Shown piece by piece: positions 32,167-39,480 of a stretch of 64,000 bases of DNA (within the stretch, counting starts at the first letter, position 1; every line of letters begins with the position of its first letter). Where the stretch lies: contig NZ_JQMJ01000004.1 of assembly GCF_000744655.1 (NCBI RefSeq), positions 310,001 through 374,000 on the forward strand, written 5' to 3'. Source of the stretch: Streptacidiphilus rugosus AM-16 (lineage in GTDB: Bacteria; Actinomycetota; Actinomycetes; Streptomycetales; Streptomycetaceae). Made by a program: the position numbers and the translations under genes. The notes beneath the pieces are model-generated. The model saw nothing but the letters and a program-made list of their open reading frames with translations. It made no database searches and was not told where the DNA came from.

Positions 32167-33750
32167 ATGCCCACCGACATGACGGTCCCCCAGACGACTT
32201 CTGCCTACCGATATATCCAGCCCGGCGCCCGCAGCCCGCGCGCCCGCTGGGTGGCCCTCGGCGTGCTCGTCCTGGCCGTCCTGCTCGTGGCCGTGGACGC
32301 GACGGTGCTCGTCCTCGCGCTGCCCTTCATCAGCGAGAGCCTGAACCCCTCCGCACCGCAGCTGCTCTGGATCGGCGACATCTACTCCTTCGTCATCGCC
32401 GGTCTGCTGGTCAGCATGGGCTCGCTCAGCGACCGGATCGGCCGCAGGCGACTGCTGCTGATCGGCGCGGCCGCCTTCGGCGCGGCGTCCCTCCTGGGCG
32501 CCTACGCGCCCAGTGCGGCCTGGCTGATCGCGGCCCGTGCGCTGCTCGGCGTCGCCGGTGCGACGATCATGCCGTCCACCCTGTCACTGATCCGCACCCT
32601 CTTCCCCGAGGACCGTGAGCGCGCCCGCGCCATCGGCATCTGGGGCGCCGCGGCCACGGCCGGCGCGGCGGCCGGTCCGCTGCTGGGCGGCGTGCTGCTG
32701 GAGCACTTCTGGTGGGGCTCGGTCTTCCTGATCAACGTCCCGCTGGTGCTCGTGCTGATCGTGCTCGGCCGCCGGCTGCTGCCCGAGTCCCGTGACCCGA
32801 AGCCGGGCGCCTGGGACCTGCTCAGCGTGGTGCTGTCGCTGGTCGGCATCATCGGCGCGGTCTACGCCGTCAAGGAGGCCGCCGTCTCCGGCCTGGCCCG
32901 CCCCGACGTCTGGCCGGCCGCGGTGCTCGGCGTGGGCTGCCTGGTCGCCTTCTGGCGTCGTCAGCTGCGGCTGCCGATGCCGCTGCTCGACGTCAGGCTC
33001 TTCGGCGACCGCCGCTTCACCGCCGCCGTGCTGGCGGCGCTGATCGCGCTGATCGGGCTCTCCGGCGTGGTCTTCTTCCTCTCCCAGTACTTCCAGCTGG
33101 TGCGTGGCTACTCGCCGCTGCAGGCCGGGCTCGCCGACCTGCCGGCCTTCGCCGGTTCGACGCTGGGCGCGCTGGCCGCGGCCTGGCTCGCGGGGCGCTT
33201 CGGCCACCGGCGCGCCCTGGCCGGCGGGCTGCTGGCCATGGGGCTCGGCCTCGGCCTGCTGGGCTGGGTCGACGCGTCGACCCCCTACCTGCTGATCGGC
33301 GCGGCCTTCGCGGCGATCGGCCTGGTCGAGGGCGTCGTCTACGCGATGTCCACGACGATGGTGCTGGACGCGGCGCCCGCCGCGAAGTCCGGCGCGGCCA
33401 GCGCGGTCTCGGAGACCGCGTACGAGCTGGGCACGGCCCTCGGTATCGCCCTGGTCGGCACCGTGGTCACGGCCATCTACCGCTCGGGTCTGGTCCTGCC
33501 GGCCGGCGTGCCCGCGGGCAGCGCCGCCGACGCGAAGAACTCACTGGGCGGGGCCGTCCAGACGGCCCACAGTCTGCCGGGTGCGACCGGCGAGGCCCTG
33601 CTGCACTCCGCGCAGACCTCGTTCGTCCACGGCATGAACGTCGCGGCGCTGCTCTCGGGCGGCCTGCTGGTCGCGGCCGCGGTGCTCACCTGGGCGCTGC
33701 TCGGCCGCCGCAGGGCGGCCCGGGGGCAGGAGCTCACGCCCAGGAGCTGA
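32167..33750 (+). CDS. MFS exporter, DHA2 family (SmvA/LfrA/QacA-like)
   Basis: A 527-residue protein with 14 predicted membrane helices. LVAVDATVLVLALPFISESL and IGDIYSFVIAGLLVSMGSLSDRIGRRRLL are the helix 1-2 region and motif A of DHA2 drug exporters; ARALLGVAGATIMPSTLSLIR is motif B/C-like and WGAAATAGAAAGPLLGGVLLEHFWWGSVFLINVP the antiporter motif C (by position, about 158-193). SmvA and LfrA export quaternary ammonium compounds, dyes and quinolones by proton exchange. AGGAGAG lies 5-9 nt before the ATG. Its 3' end overlaps the stop of the convergent transketolase gene by 17 bp. Confidence 0.88.
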   Translation: MPTDMTVPQTTSAYRYIQPGARSPRARWVALGVLVLAVLLVAVDATVLVLALPFISESLNPSAPQLLWIGDIYSFVIAGLLVSMGSLSDRIGRRRLLLIGAAAFGAASLLGAYAPSAAWLIAARALLGVAGATIMPSTLSLIRTLFPEDRERARAIGIWGAAATAGAAAGPLLGGVLLEHFWWGSVFLINVPLVLVLIVLGRRLLPESRDPKPGAWDLLSVVLSLVGIIGAVYAVKEAAVSGLARPDVWPAAVLGVGCLVAFWRRQLRLPMPLLDVRLFGDRRFTAAVLAALIALIGLSGVVFFLSQYFQLVRGYSPLQAGLADLPAFAGSTLGALAAAWLAGRFGHRRALAGGLLAMGLGLGLLGWVDASTPYLLIGAAFAAIGLVEGVVYAMSTTMVLDAAPAAKSGAASAVSETAYELGTALGIALVGTVVTAIYRSGLVLPAGVPAGSAADAKNSLGGAVQTAHSLPGATGEALLHSAQTSFVHGMNVAALLSGGLLVAAAVLTWALLGRRRAARGQELTPRS

Positions 33751-34621
33751 TCCGTTCGCGCAGCGAGCGGGCGTCCAGGCCGTGGGCGGCGATGTGCTCG
33801 TCCATCGTGCCGTAGTGCCGCAGCTCCTCACGGGAGACGCCGAGGCCGAGCACCCGGTGCGGCCGGTCCGCCAGCGCCTCGCTGACGAACGGCGTGGAGG
33901 TGCCGGCCAGGTAGGGCTCGACGAGGACCACGTCGGCGCTCGCCCGGCCGGCGAGCGCGGTGCGCAGCGCGGCGTGGTCGAAGGGGCGGACGGTCGCGGC
34001 GTACAGGACCGTGGCGTCCAGCCCCGCCACGGCGCGCAGTACCTCGTCCAGGACCGGCCCCACCGCGACGACCACGGGGCCGGTCGCGCTCTCCCTGACC
34101 GTCAGGAACCGTCCGGGGGTGATCGGCCGTGCGCTCGCGTTGGTCTGGGCGGAGAGCCGCAGGTAGACCAGGCCGTCGCCGGCCGCGGCGTCGCGCAGCA
34201 GCAGGTCGGCCTCGTCGGCGTGGCCGGGCACGTGCACGGTCCAGCCGGGCAGGGTGTCCAGCAGTGCGACGTCGGCCGGGGACATGTGGGTGCGGCCGCC
34301 GGCCGGCCAGTCGTACGAGCCCAGCGCGCTGACCAGCACCGCGCCGACGCCCTGGTGTCCGAGGTCGAGCTTGACCTGCTCGAAGGGCCGTTCGACCAGG
34401 AAGCTGGCGAAGGTGTGCGCGATGGGCCGCATGCCGGTCAGCGCGAGCCCGCCGGTGGCCCCGATCAGCAACTGCTCCCTGATTCCGACGTTCAGCACGC
34501 GGTCGGGGTGCGCGGCAGCGGCCGAGTCGAATCCGGCGGCGGAGATGTCGGCGAGGACGACGGCGAGCCGGGGGTCCTCGTCCAGCAGGGCGGTGGCGGT
34601 GGAGATGAAACGGTCACGCAT
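33734..34621 (-). CDS. Transketolase, C-terminal subunit (split type)
   Basis: A 295-residue protein carrying the pyrimidine-binding and C-terminal domains of transketolase. DRFISTATALLDEDPRLAVVLADI, then RVLNVGIREQLLIGATGGLAL holds the catalytic Glu (GIREQ), followed by THMSPADVALLDTLPG and the C-domain PFDHAALRTAL. It must pair with the N-terminal subunit encoded 50 bp upstream to give an active thiamine-diphosphate enzyme of the pentose phosphate pathway or a related ketol-transfer reaction. The ATG has AGGAG 8-9 nt upstream. Its stop overlaps the MFS gene by 17 bp. Split transketolases are often specialised paralogues, so the substrate could differ from the central-pathway enzyme. Confidence 0.88.
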   Translation of the reverse strand: MRDRFISTATALLDEDPRLAVVLADISAAGFDSAAAAHPDRVLNVGIREQLLIGATGGLALTGMRPIAHTFASFLVERPFEQVKLDLGHQGVGAVLVSALGSYDWPAGGRTHMSPADVALLDTLPGWTVHVPGHADEADLLLRDAAAGDGLVYLRLSAQTNASARPITPGRFLTVRESATGPVVVAVGPVLDEVLRAVAGLDATVLYAATVRPFDHAALRTALAGRASADVVLVEPYLAGTSTPFVSEALADRPHRVLGLGVSREELRHYGTMDEHIAAHGLDARSLRERISSWA

Positions 34622-34671
34622 GGCGGGTGCTCCTGGGTCTGGGTGGGGCGGGTTCGGGGGCGCGCGTCGGA

Positions 34672-35370
34672 TCAGTTCTTGGGCTCGACGACCGCGACGA
34701 CGGCGTGCGGGCGGTCGGGGTGGGGTCGGGTGTACGCCTCGAGGAGGGCGTCGTGGTCGCGGCCGTCGACGGTCACCGCGGACCAGCCGGCGGCGGTGAA
34801 GCGGGAGGCGATGCCGCCGGTCCAGCCGTGGGTGGCGGACTGGTTGTCGATGACGATCGTGTGCAGCCGGTCCAGCCCCGCCGCACCGGCGTAGGCCAGG
34901 GCCTCGTGATTGCTGCCCTCGTCGAGCTCCGCGTCGCCGATCAGCACCCAGACCGCGGGGTCGGTCAGCCCCTGGGCCCGAAGTCCGAGCGCGGTGCCGA
35001 CGCCGAGCGGCAGGCCGTGGCCGAGGGAACCGCTGCCGATCTCCACGCCGGGGATCAGGGTCCTGTCCGGGTGGTGGCCGAGCGGCGAGTCGTAGCGGCC
35101 GAAGGTGTCCAGCACGGCGGGGTCGAGAAAGCCCTTGGCGGCCAGGACGGCGTAGTAGGCCATCGGCCCGTGGCCCTTGGACAGCAGGAAGCGGTCGCGG
35201 TCCTGGGCGTCGGCGGTGTCGGGGGTGATCCGCAGCACCCGGTCGTACAGGACCCAGAGCGCGTCGAGGGTGGAGCTCGCGGCCGGGCCGTGCTTCTCGG
35301 CGCCGGTCATGCGGCTCATCAGGTGGGCGAGGTCGGTGGCGGTGCAGGCATCTGCCGTGGTCAACGTCAT
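34672..35370 (-). CDS. Transketolase, N-terminal subunit (split type)
   Basis: A 232-residue thiamine-diphosphate binding domain. SKGHGPMAYYAVLAAKGF carries the conserved SKGH, GSLGHGLPLGVGTALG follows, and GDAELDEGSNHEALAYAGAAGLDRLHTIVIDNQ is the ThDP/Mg motif (GD-x(n)-N; by position, about 150-182). ATG 35370 lies 7 nt after the CACGAT -10 of the SoxR-type promoter, so the mRNA is probably leaderless; a GTG at 35397 would lie upstream of the start point. It is the first gene of the transketolase pair and is divergent from soxR, separated by the SoxR-like operator. Confidence 0.88.
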   Translation of the reverse strand: MTLTTADACTATDLAHLMSRMTGAEKHGPAASSTLDALWVLYDRVLRITPDTADAQDRDRFLLSKGHGPMAYYAVLAAKGFLDPAVLDTFGRYDSPLGHHPDRTLIPGVEIGSGSLGHGLPLGVGTALGLRAQGLTDPAVWVLIGDAELDEGSNHEALAYAGAAGLDRLHTIVIDNQSATHGWTGGIASRFTAAGWSAVTVDGRDHDALLEAYTRPHPDRPHAVVAVVEPKN

Positions 35371-35376
35371 GGCATG

Positions 35377-35407
35377 ATCGTGCAACTTCAAGCGCACTTG
35401 AAGTCAA
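35377..35407 (-). promoter_or_regulatory. SoxR-type promoter/operator for the split transketolase
   Basis: On the minus strand TTGACT (35407-35402) and CACGAT (35382-35377) are 19 bp apart, the long spacing typical of MerR-family activated promoters. The spacer region contains a perfect palindrome ACTTCAAG-N4-CTTGAAGT (35385-35404), close to SoxR boxes (CCTCAAG...CTTGAGG type). The soxR gene lies directly on the other side. Confidence 0.7.
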
Positions 35408-35470
35408 GCGGCGGATCCGAAATGATCGAAAGCCGGGAGGGAACCTGGTCGAAGGAAGGGAAGGGCTCCG

Positions 35471-35947
35471 ATGACGGCGCTTCGGGACCGGCTGACGATC
35501 GGCGAACTCGCCGCCCGCAGCGGACTGGCCACCTCCGCGCTGCGCTACTACGAGGAGCTGGGCCTGATCAGCTCGGAGCGCACGGCGGGCGGTCAGCGGC
35601 GCTACCACCGGGCGATGCTGCGCCGGGTCGCCTTCGTGCGCGCGGCGCAGCGGGTGGGCCTCTCCCTGGAGGAGGTCGGCGCGGCGTTGGCCAGGCTGCC
35701 GCAGGACCACGCCCCGACGGCCACCGAGTGGGCCCCGGTCGCCCGTGCCTGGCAGCACAGGATCGACGACCAGATCGCCGAACTGCAGCTGCTGCGCCGG
35801 AAACTGGGCGGCTGCATCGGGTGCGGCTGCCTCTCGCTGAAGACCTGCGGTCTCTACAACCCCGACGACACCGCCGCCGAGAACGGCGCGGGAGCCCGCT
35901 ACCTGCTGGGCGACCAGCCGCCGACGCCCTCGCCGGCGGCCAAGTAG
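35471..35947 (+). CDS. soxR: Redox-sensitive transcriptional activator SoxR
   Basis: A 158-residue MerR-family protein. The HTH is at 8-50 (LTIGELAARSGLATSALRYYEELGLI, then SERTAGGQRRYHRAML), followed by the dimer helix and the [2Fe-2S] cluster site Cys115-x2-Cys118-x-Cys120-x5-Cys126 (CIGCGCLSLKTC), the defining feature of SoxR. Oxidation of the cluster by redox-cycling compounds turns it into an activator. In streptomycetes SoxR responds to endogenous antibiotics such as actinorhodin. Here its neighbour across a SoxR-like palindrome is a split transketolase, an unusual target. AGGGAAGGG precedes the ATG. Confidence 0.93.
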   Translation: MTALRDRLTIGELAARSGLATSALRYYEELGLISSERTAGGQRRYHRAMLRRVAFVRAAQRVGLSLEEVGAALARLPQDHAPTATEWAPVARAWQHRIDDQIAELQLLRRKLGGCIGCGCLSLKTCGLYNPDDTAAENGAGARYLLGDQPPTPSPAAK

Positions 35948-35978
35948 GACACGGCCGAGCAGGACACACCTTGGGAGT

Positions 35979-36788
35979 TCACGGCGCGAGCAGGTCCCCG
36001 GGACCGGCCGCGGGCGCGGCGCCCGGGCCGGGGCGGAACAGGTACCACTCCGTGCCCAGGAACAGCTCGCGCAGCCGCGCGTCCTCGAAGGCGGTGACCC
36101 GCCCGCCTCGCGCGAACTCCGAGGCGTGGGCCCTGACGGCCGCCCACTTCACGTCGAGCCACGGCCGCACGTCGACCACCGCCGCGATCCGCTCGTCGGG
36201 CGTGCAGGGAAGTGAGGGCGGCGCCGTGGTGTCGGAAACCGCGTCGGACGGCGGTCCAGCGGCCGCGCGGAGCCGGGACTCGGCGATCGTCGCCAGCCAG
36301 AGCGAGGGCGCGGCCCACGCGGGCCCCGCCTCGGGCTCGACATACCGGTTCGCCGCCGCCTCGACGGCGGCCAGTACCGCGCGGTGGACCCGGACGTGGT
36401 CGGGATGGCCGGAGATCCCGGCCGCGTCGTAGGTCACCACCGCCGCCGGACGCAGCGCCCTGATCCGCTCCACCAGGCGCGTCACCAACTCGTCGAAGGG
36501 CGCGGCACAGAGCGAGCCGCGGCCCGCGCCGAGGTGGCCGGAGTCCCGGTACGGGAGCACCGAGGACTCCGCGACGCCCAGCACCCCGAGCGCCTCGGCC
36601 AGCTCGCCGACCCGGGTACCGGGTGCGGCGGCCGAGGTTCCGTCCGCCAGCTCGCCGTTCGTGCAGGTGACCACGGCCGTGGCCCGGCCGCGTGCGGCGT
36701 ACCGGGCGAGCAGGCCGCCGGTCCACAGCGACTCGTCGTCCGGATGCGCGTGCACGGCGAGCAGCGCGTGGCCCGGCTCCCTGGTCAT
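35979..36788 (-). CDS. PIG-L/LmbE family deacetylase
   Basis: A 269-residue zinc-dependent N-acetylglucosaminide deacetylase-like protein. HPDDE at 15-19 and HPDH at 128-131 provide the metal ligands and catalytic Asp; GISGHPDHVRVHRAV and YDAAG fit MshB and other actinobacterial LmbE proteins. Length and C-terminus (FLGTEWYLF) are similar to the mycothiol-type enzymes, but the main mshB is normally elsewhere, so the substrate here may be another amido sugar or a conjugate. Same strand and 16 bp after the PBP4-like gene; ATG at 36788 preceded by GGGAGGAGCAG. Confidence 0.85.
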   Translation of the reverse strand: MTREPGHALLAVHAHPDDESLWTGGLLARYAARGRATAVVTCTNGELADGTSAAAPGTRVGELAEALGVLGVAESSVLPYRDSGHLGAGRGSLCAAPFDELVTRLVERIRALRPAAVVTYDAAGISGHPDHVRVHRAVLAAVEAAANRYVEPEAGPAWAAPSLWLATIAESRLRAAAGPPSDAVSDTTAPPSLPCTPDERIAAVVDVRPWLDVKWAAVRAHASEFARGGRVTAFEDARLRELFLGTEWYLFRPGPGAAPAAGPGDLLAP

Positions 36789-36804
36789 CCCTGCTCCTCC
36801 CGGG

Positions 36805-38049
36805 CTACCAGCAGCCCTCGACCGTCGCCGCCAACGCGTCCTCGCCGCCGCGGGCGGCGGTGATGTTCGGCGCGCTGTTCTCCACGAAGGCGAAGGACTT
36901 CCAGCGCCCGTCCTTGCCGACCGTCACTCCGGCCAGGGCTATGGCGTCGTGCAGGGTGCCGGTCTTCGCCCGGACCTTGCCCTTCGCGCAGTCGCTCGGC
37001 CAGGTGGTGAACCGGCCGTAGCCGGGGCCGAGCGTCCCGTCGACGCCCGCGACCGGAAGCCCCGGCAGGATCGGCCACAGGACCGCGTTGTAGCGGGCGT
37101 CCACCGCCAGCCCGGCCAGGGTGACCAGCGCGGACGCGGTCATCCTGTCGCTGCGCGACAGGCCGCTCGCGTCGTACATGACCACCCCGCTCTGCGGCAC
37201 GCCGTAGCGCGTCATCGCCCAGCGGACGGCGGCCGTGGCCCCGCGCCAGTCGGCGGTGCGGCCCTGGGCCAGCGCGGTGAGCCTGGCGAAGCCCTCGGCG
37301 TTGTCGTTGTCGCTCTCCTTGAGCATGTACTCGATCTCGGAGGCGAGCGAGCCGGAGGTGTGCGCGGCGAGCAGCCGTGAGCCGCCCGGTGCGGTGGCGT
37401 GTCCGGCCGAGGTGGCGTGGATCCCGTGGGTGCCGAGCTGGTAGGCGAAGACGGTGCCCGCGTGCAGCGAGGTGTCCATCACCCGGTCCCCCAGCAGCGC
37501 CAGCGCCCGGACCGGCGCTATCTCGCCCGGGTAGTAGCTCGACGGCCAGCCGGGCGACAGCGTCGGCGCGGGAAAGAGCGAGTCGTCCACGCGCAGCGTG
37601 ACCGAGGTGCGGTGCTGCGCCTTCAGTGCGGCGGCCGTGGCCGCGGCGAGGGCGTTCAGGTCGGCGCTGGTCAGGTGCTGGTCGCCGCCGCCGACGAGGT
37701 AGAGGGTGCTGCCGTCCAGGAGCGCGCGGGTCTGCTCGGTGTGACGGGTCCCCAGCACCGTCAGCGCCGCCAGCGCCGTGGCCAGCTTGGCGCTCGACGC
37801 GGGCATCAGCGTCGTCCCGGCGTTGCGGGACCAGACGACGCGTCCGGCGGCGACGTCCATCACCTCCCCGCCCGCGTGCGCGCCCAGATGCTCCGCGGGG
37901 AAACGGGAGTTGAGCTTGGCCGCGATGGTCCGGTCGGCGGCGGTAGGGCCGCCCGCGGCGGTCGCGGTCGTCACGCCGAGCGACAGCGCGGAGAGGGCCG
38001 CGACCGCGGTCAGGCAGGCGTTGCGAAGAGTACGGCGAGGCCGAGACAT
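36805..38049 (-). CDS. dacB: D-alanyl-D-alanine carboxypeptidase/endopeptidase, PBP4 (S13) family
   Basis: A 414-residue exported peptidoglycan hydrolase. A signal peptide ends near TTATAAG (residue about 32). The three penicillin-binding motifs are Ser85-x2-Lys88 (SSAK), Ser246-Asp-Asn248 (SDN) and Lys362-Thr-Gly364 (KTG). The large insertion between the first and second motifs (about 120-240) is typical of PBP4. It trims or cuts peptide cross-links outside the membrane. It is followed on the same strand by the PIG-L gene after 16 bp and is probably co-transcribed. Not essential as a class; homologous Streptomyces genes are annotated dacB. Confidence 0.9.
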   Translation of the reverse strand: MSRPRRTLRNACLTAVAALSALSLGVTTATAAGGPTAADRTIAAKLNSRFPAEHLGAHAGGEVMDVAAGRVVWSRNAGTTLMPASSAKLATALAALTVLGTRHTEQTRALLDGSTLYLVGGGDQHLTSADLNALAAATAAALKAQHRTSVTLRVDDSLFPAPTLSPGWPSSYYPGEIAPVRALALLGDRVMDTSLHAGTVFAYQLGTHGIHATSAGHATAPGGSRLLAAHTSGSLASEIEYMLKESDNDNAEGFARLTALAQGRTADWRGATAAVRWAMTRYGVPQSGVVMYDASGLSRSDRMTASALVTLAGLAVDARYNAVLWPILPGLPVAGVDGTLGPGYGRFTTWPSDCAKGKVRAKTGTLHDAIALAGVTVGKDGRWKSFAFVENSAPNITAARGGEDALAATVEGCW

Positions 38050-38220
38050 GACTCCCCCACGACCGCGCTGATCGGGTCAGCCGGCCGGCTGGTCTCAGTG
38101 GGCGGGACGGGCGGGACTGCACGAGGTGACAGACCGACCGAGTCTGCCAGGACCGCGCGTCCGACGGTAGATCAACACTCCGGGTCAGAACGCCCGATAC
38201 CGCCCGGCGCCCCCGAAGCC

Positions 38221-38263
38221 GTCGGCCCCGTCAGGGGCGCGAGGAACTGCCCGAGCAACCACC
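38221..38263. repeat. Streptomyces-type short intergenic repeat
   Basis: The segment has TCAGGGGCGCGAGGAACTGC (38231-38250) flanked by GGCCCCG and CCGAGCAACCACC. Intergenic elements of the form GGGGCGCGGGGAACTGCGCGA...CCAC are scattered through many Streptomyces genomes; this copy differs at a few positions. GGCCCCG and CAGGGGC can pair. Function unknown; often lies in 3' regions. Confidence 0.6.
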
Positions 38264-38334
38264 CTGAGCGAATGCGCCCTTCACGTTCAGAACCATCCCG
38301 GTGCCGAGCCCGCCCGACGGCCCGCCGGGGGTGG

Positions 38335-39312
38335 TCACTGCACCGCGGCCGCCACCGCCAGGCGGTCCACCGCCGCCCGCAGGCTCGCCGGGCGCAGGCT
38401 CGACGGGGGACCGGTCACGGACCGCCAGCCCGGGCCTCCCAGCAGCAGCAGCGGGGTGTGCCGCGCCCCGGCGACCCCGAGCGGAAGACCCATCAGATCG
38501 GCTGCCAGCTGGGGCCCCGCGGTGGCGCGGGACTGCGACCAGAGCAGCACGGCCGCCGGGCCCAGGCGGCGGTACGCCTGCGCCAGCGCCAGCGGCGGAA
38601 CCGCCGCTCCGAGCATCCGGAACGCGACGCCCCTGGCGGCCAGGGCCGCCGCCACCGCGTCCAGCGGCAGGGTGTGCTCCTCGCCGGGGGTCGCCGCCAG
38701 CAGCACCACCGGTCCGCGCCGCGGCACGACCGCGGCGTGGCGCCGCAGCTCGGCGGCGACGTGCCAGGACAGCAGGTGCTCGACCTCGACGTAGGTCTCC
38801 CCCAGCGCCGTCCAGCGCCGGCCGGCCGCACGCAGGGCCGGGGCGATGACGTTCTCCCAGGCGCCCTCCACACCCCAGTGGTCCAGGGCCGCCGAGAGGA
38901 GCTCCTGCACGGCCGGCGCGTCGAGCCGGTCCGCCGCCCGGATCAGCCCCCGCGCCTGCCGCCTGCCCGCCGCGTCGCCCCCGCCCTGCTCGCGCCGGTC
39001 GCCGCCCCCGGCGTCCCGGCCCGCCGGACGGGATTCGTCCGGATCGGGCTCTGACGCCCACGCGGGAAGCGGCCCGAGAACGGCACTGCGCGCGGCCTCG
39101 GCCGGGGGGTGGCCCTGGGCGGTGAGCCGGCACATCACCTCCAGCCGGGCGATGTCCGCCGCCGTCCAGCGGCGGTGGTGTCCCTCGGCGCGCTGCGCCG
39201 GTCCGATGCCGTACCGCCGTTCCCAGGAACGCAGTGTGACCGGCGAGACGCCGAGGCGGCGCGCCACCTCCCCGGTCGGCAGGCCGATCTCCGGAGCGGT
39301 GTGAGCAGGCAT
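38335..39312 (-). CDS. litR: MerR-type regulator with B12-binding domain (LitR/CarH class light sensor)
   Basis: A 325-residue two-domain protein. Residues 12-75 are a MerR HTH (LPTGEVARRLGVSPVTLRSWERRYG...HRRWTAADIARLEVMCRL). After a charged Gly-rich linker (85-118), residues 120-325 form a helical bundle plus a Rossmann-like cobalamin domain. The light-sensing motif W-x(n)-EH is present as Trp167...Glu178-His179 (one residue longer than the W-x9-EH of CarH), and the lower cobalt ligand is His213 in PGEEHTLPL. Such proteins bind adenosylcobalamin, repress DNA as tetramers in the dark and fall apart in light. GGAGG fixes the ATG. It is divergent from the SDR-DUF2867 gene; the intervening repeats look like its operator. 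Confidence 0.85.
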   Translation of the reverse strand: MPAHTAPEIGLPTGEVARRLGVSPVTLRSWERRYGIGPAQRAEGHHRRWTAADIARLEVMCRLTAQGHPPAEAARSAVLGPLPAWASEPDPDESRPAGRDAGGGDRREQGGGDAAGRRQARGLIRAADRLDAPAVQELLSAALDHWGVEGAWENVIAPALRAAGRRWTALGETYVEVEHLLSWHVAAELRRHAAVVPRRGPVVLLAATPGEEHTLPLDAVAAALAARGVAFRMLGAAVPPLALAQAYRRLGPAAVLLWSQSRATAGPQLAADLMGLPLGVAGARHTPLLLLGGPGWRSVTGPPSSLRPASLRAAVDRLAVAAAVQ

Positions 39313-39372
39313 GGGCTTCCTCCGGGTGCGTGCTACTGGGACCACCCTGTCCGAGAACGAACGGAGGGCACC

Positions 39373-39415
39373 CATCGCATCGATCCTGCATCGTCCTTAT
39401 CGATGCGGCATCGCT
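39373..39415. promoter_or_regulatory. Probable LitR/CarH operator (repeated CATCG units)
   Basis: CATCG occurs at 39373, 39378, 39389 and 39409 with TATCG at 39398; spacings of 11 (39378 to 39389; 39398 to 39409) match the 11-bp direct repeat spacing known for CarH. GCATCGAT (39377-39384) and ATCGATGC (39399-39406) are also an inverted pair. It lies in the 168-bp region between litR and the SDR gene. Confidence 0.6.
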
Positions 39416-39480
39416 GCCCTTCGTGGTCCCCCGCGCCCGGCGGGACCCTGGAAGGGCATTCCGTCGACCAGGGAGGGCCC

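Noticed and set aside
33734..35758. 674-codon frame as a single transketolase
   Set aside because: The N-terminal part is a shadow in the wrong frame; the real N-domain is a separate gene at 34672-35370, so the enzyme is split.
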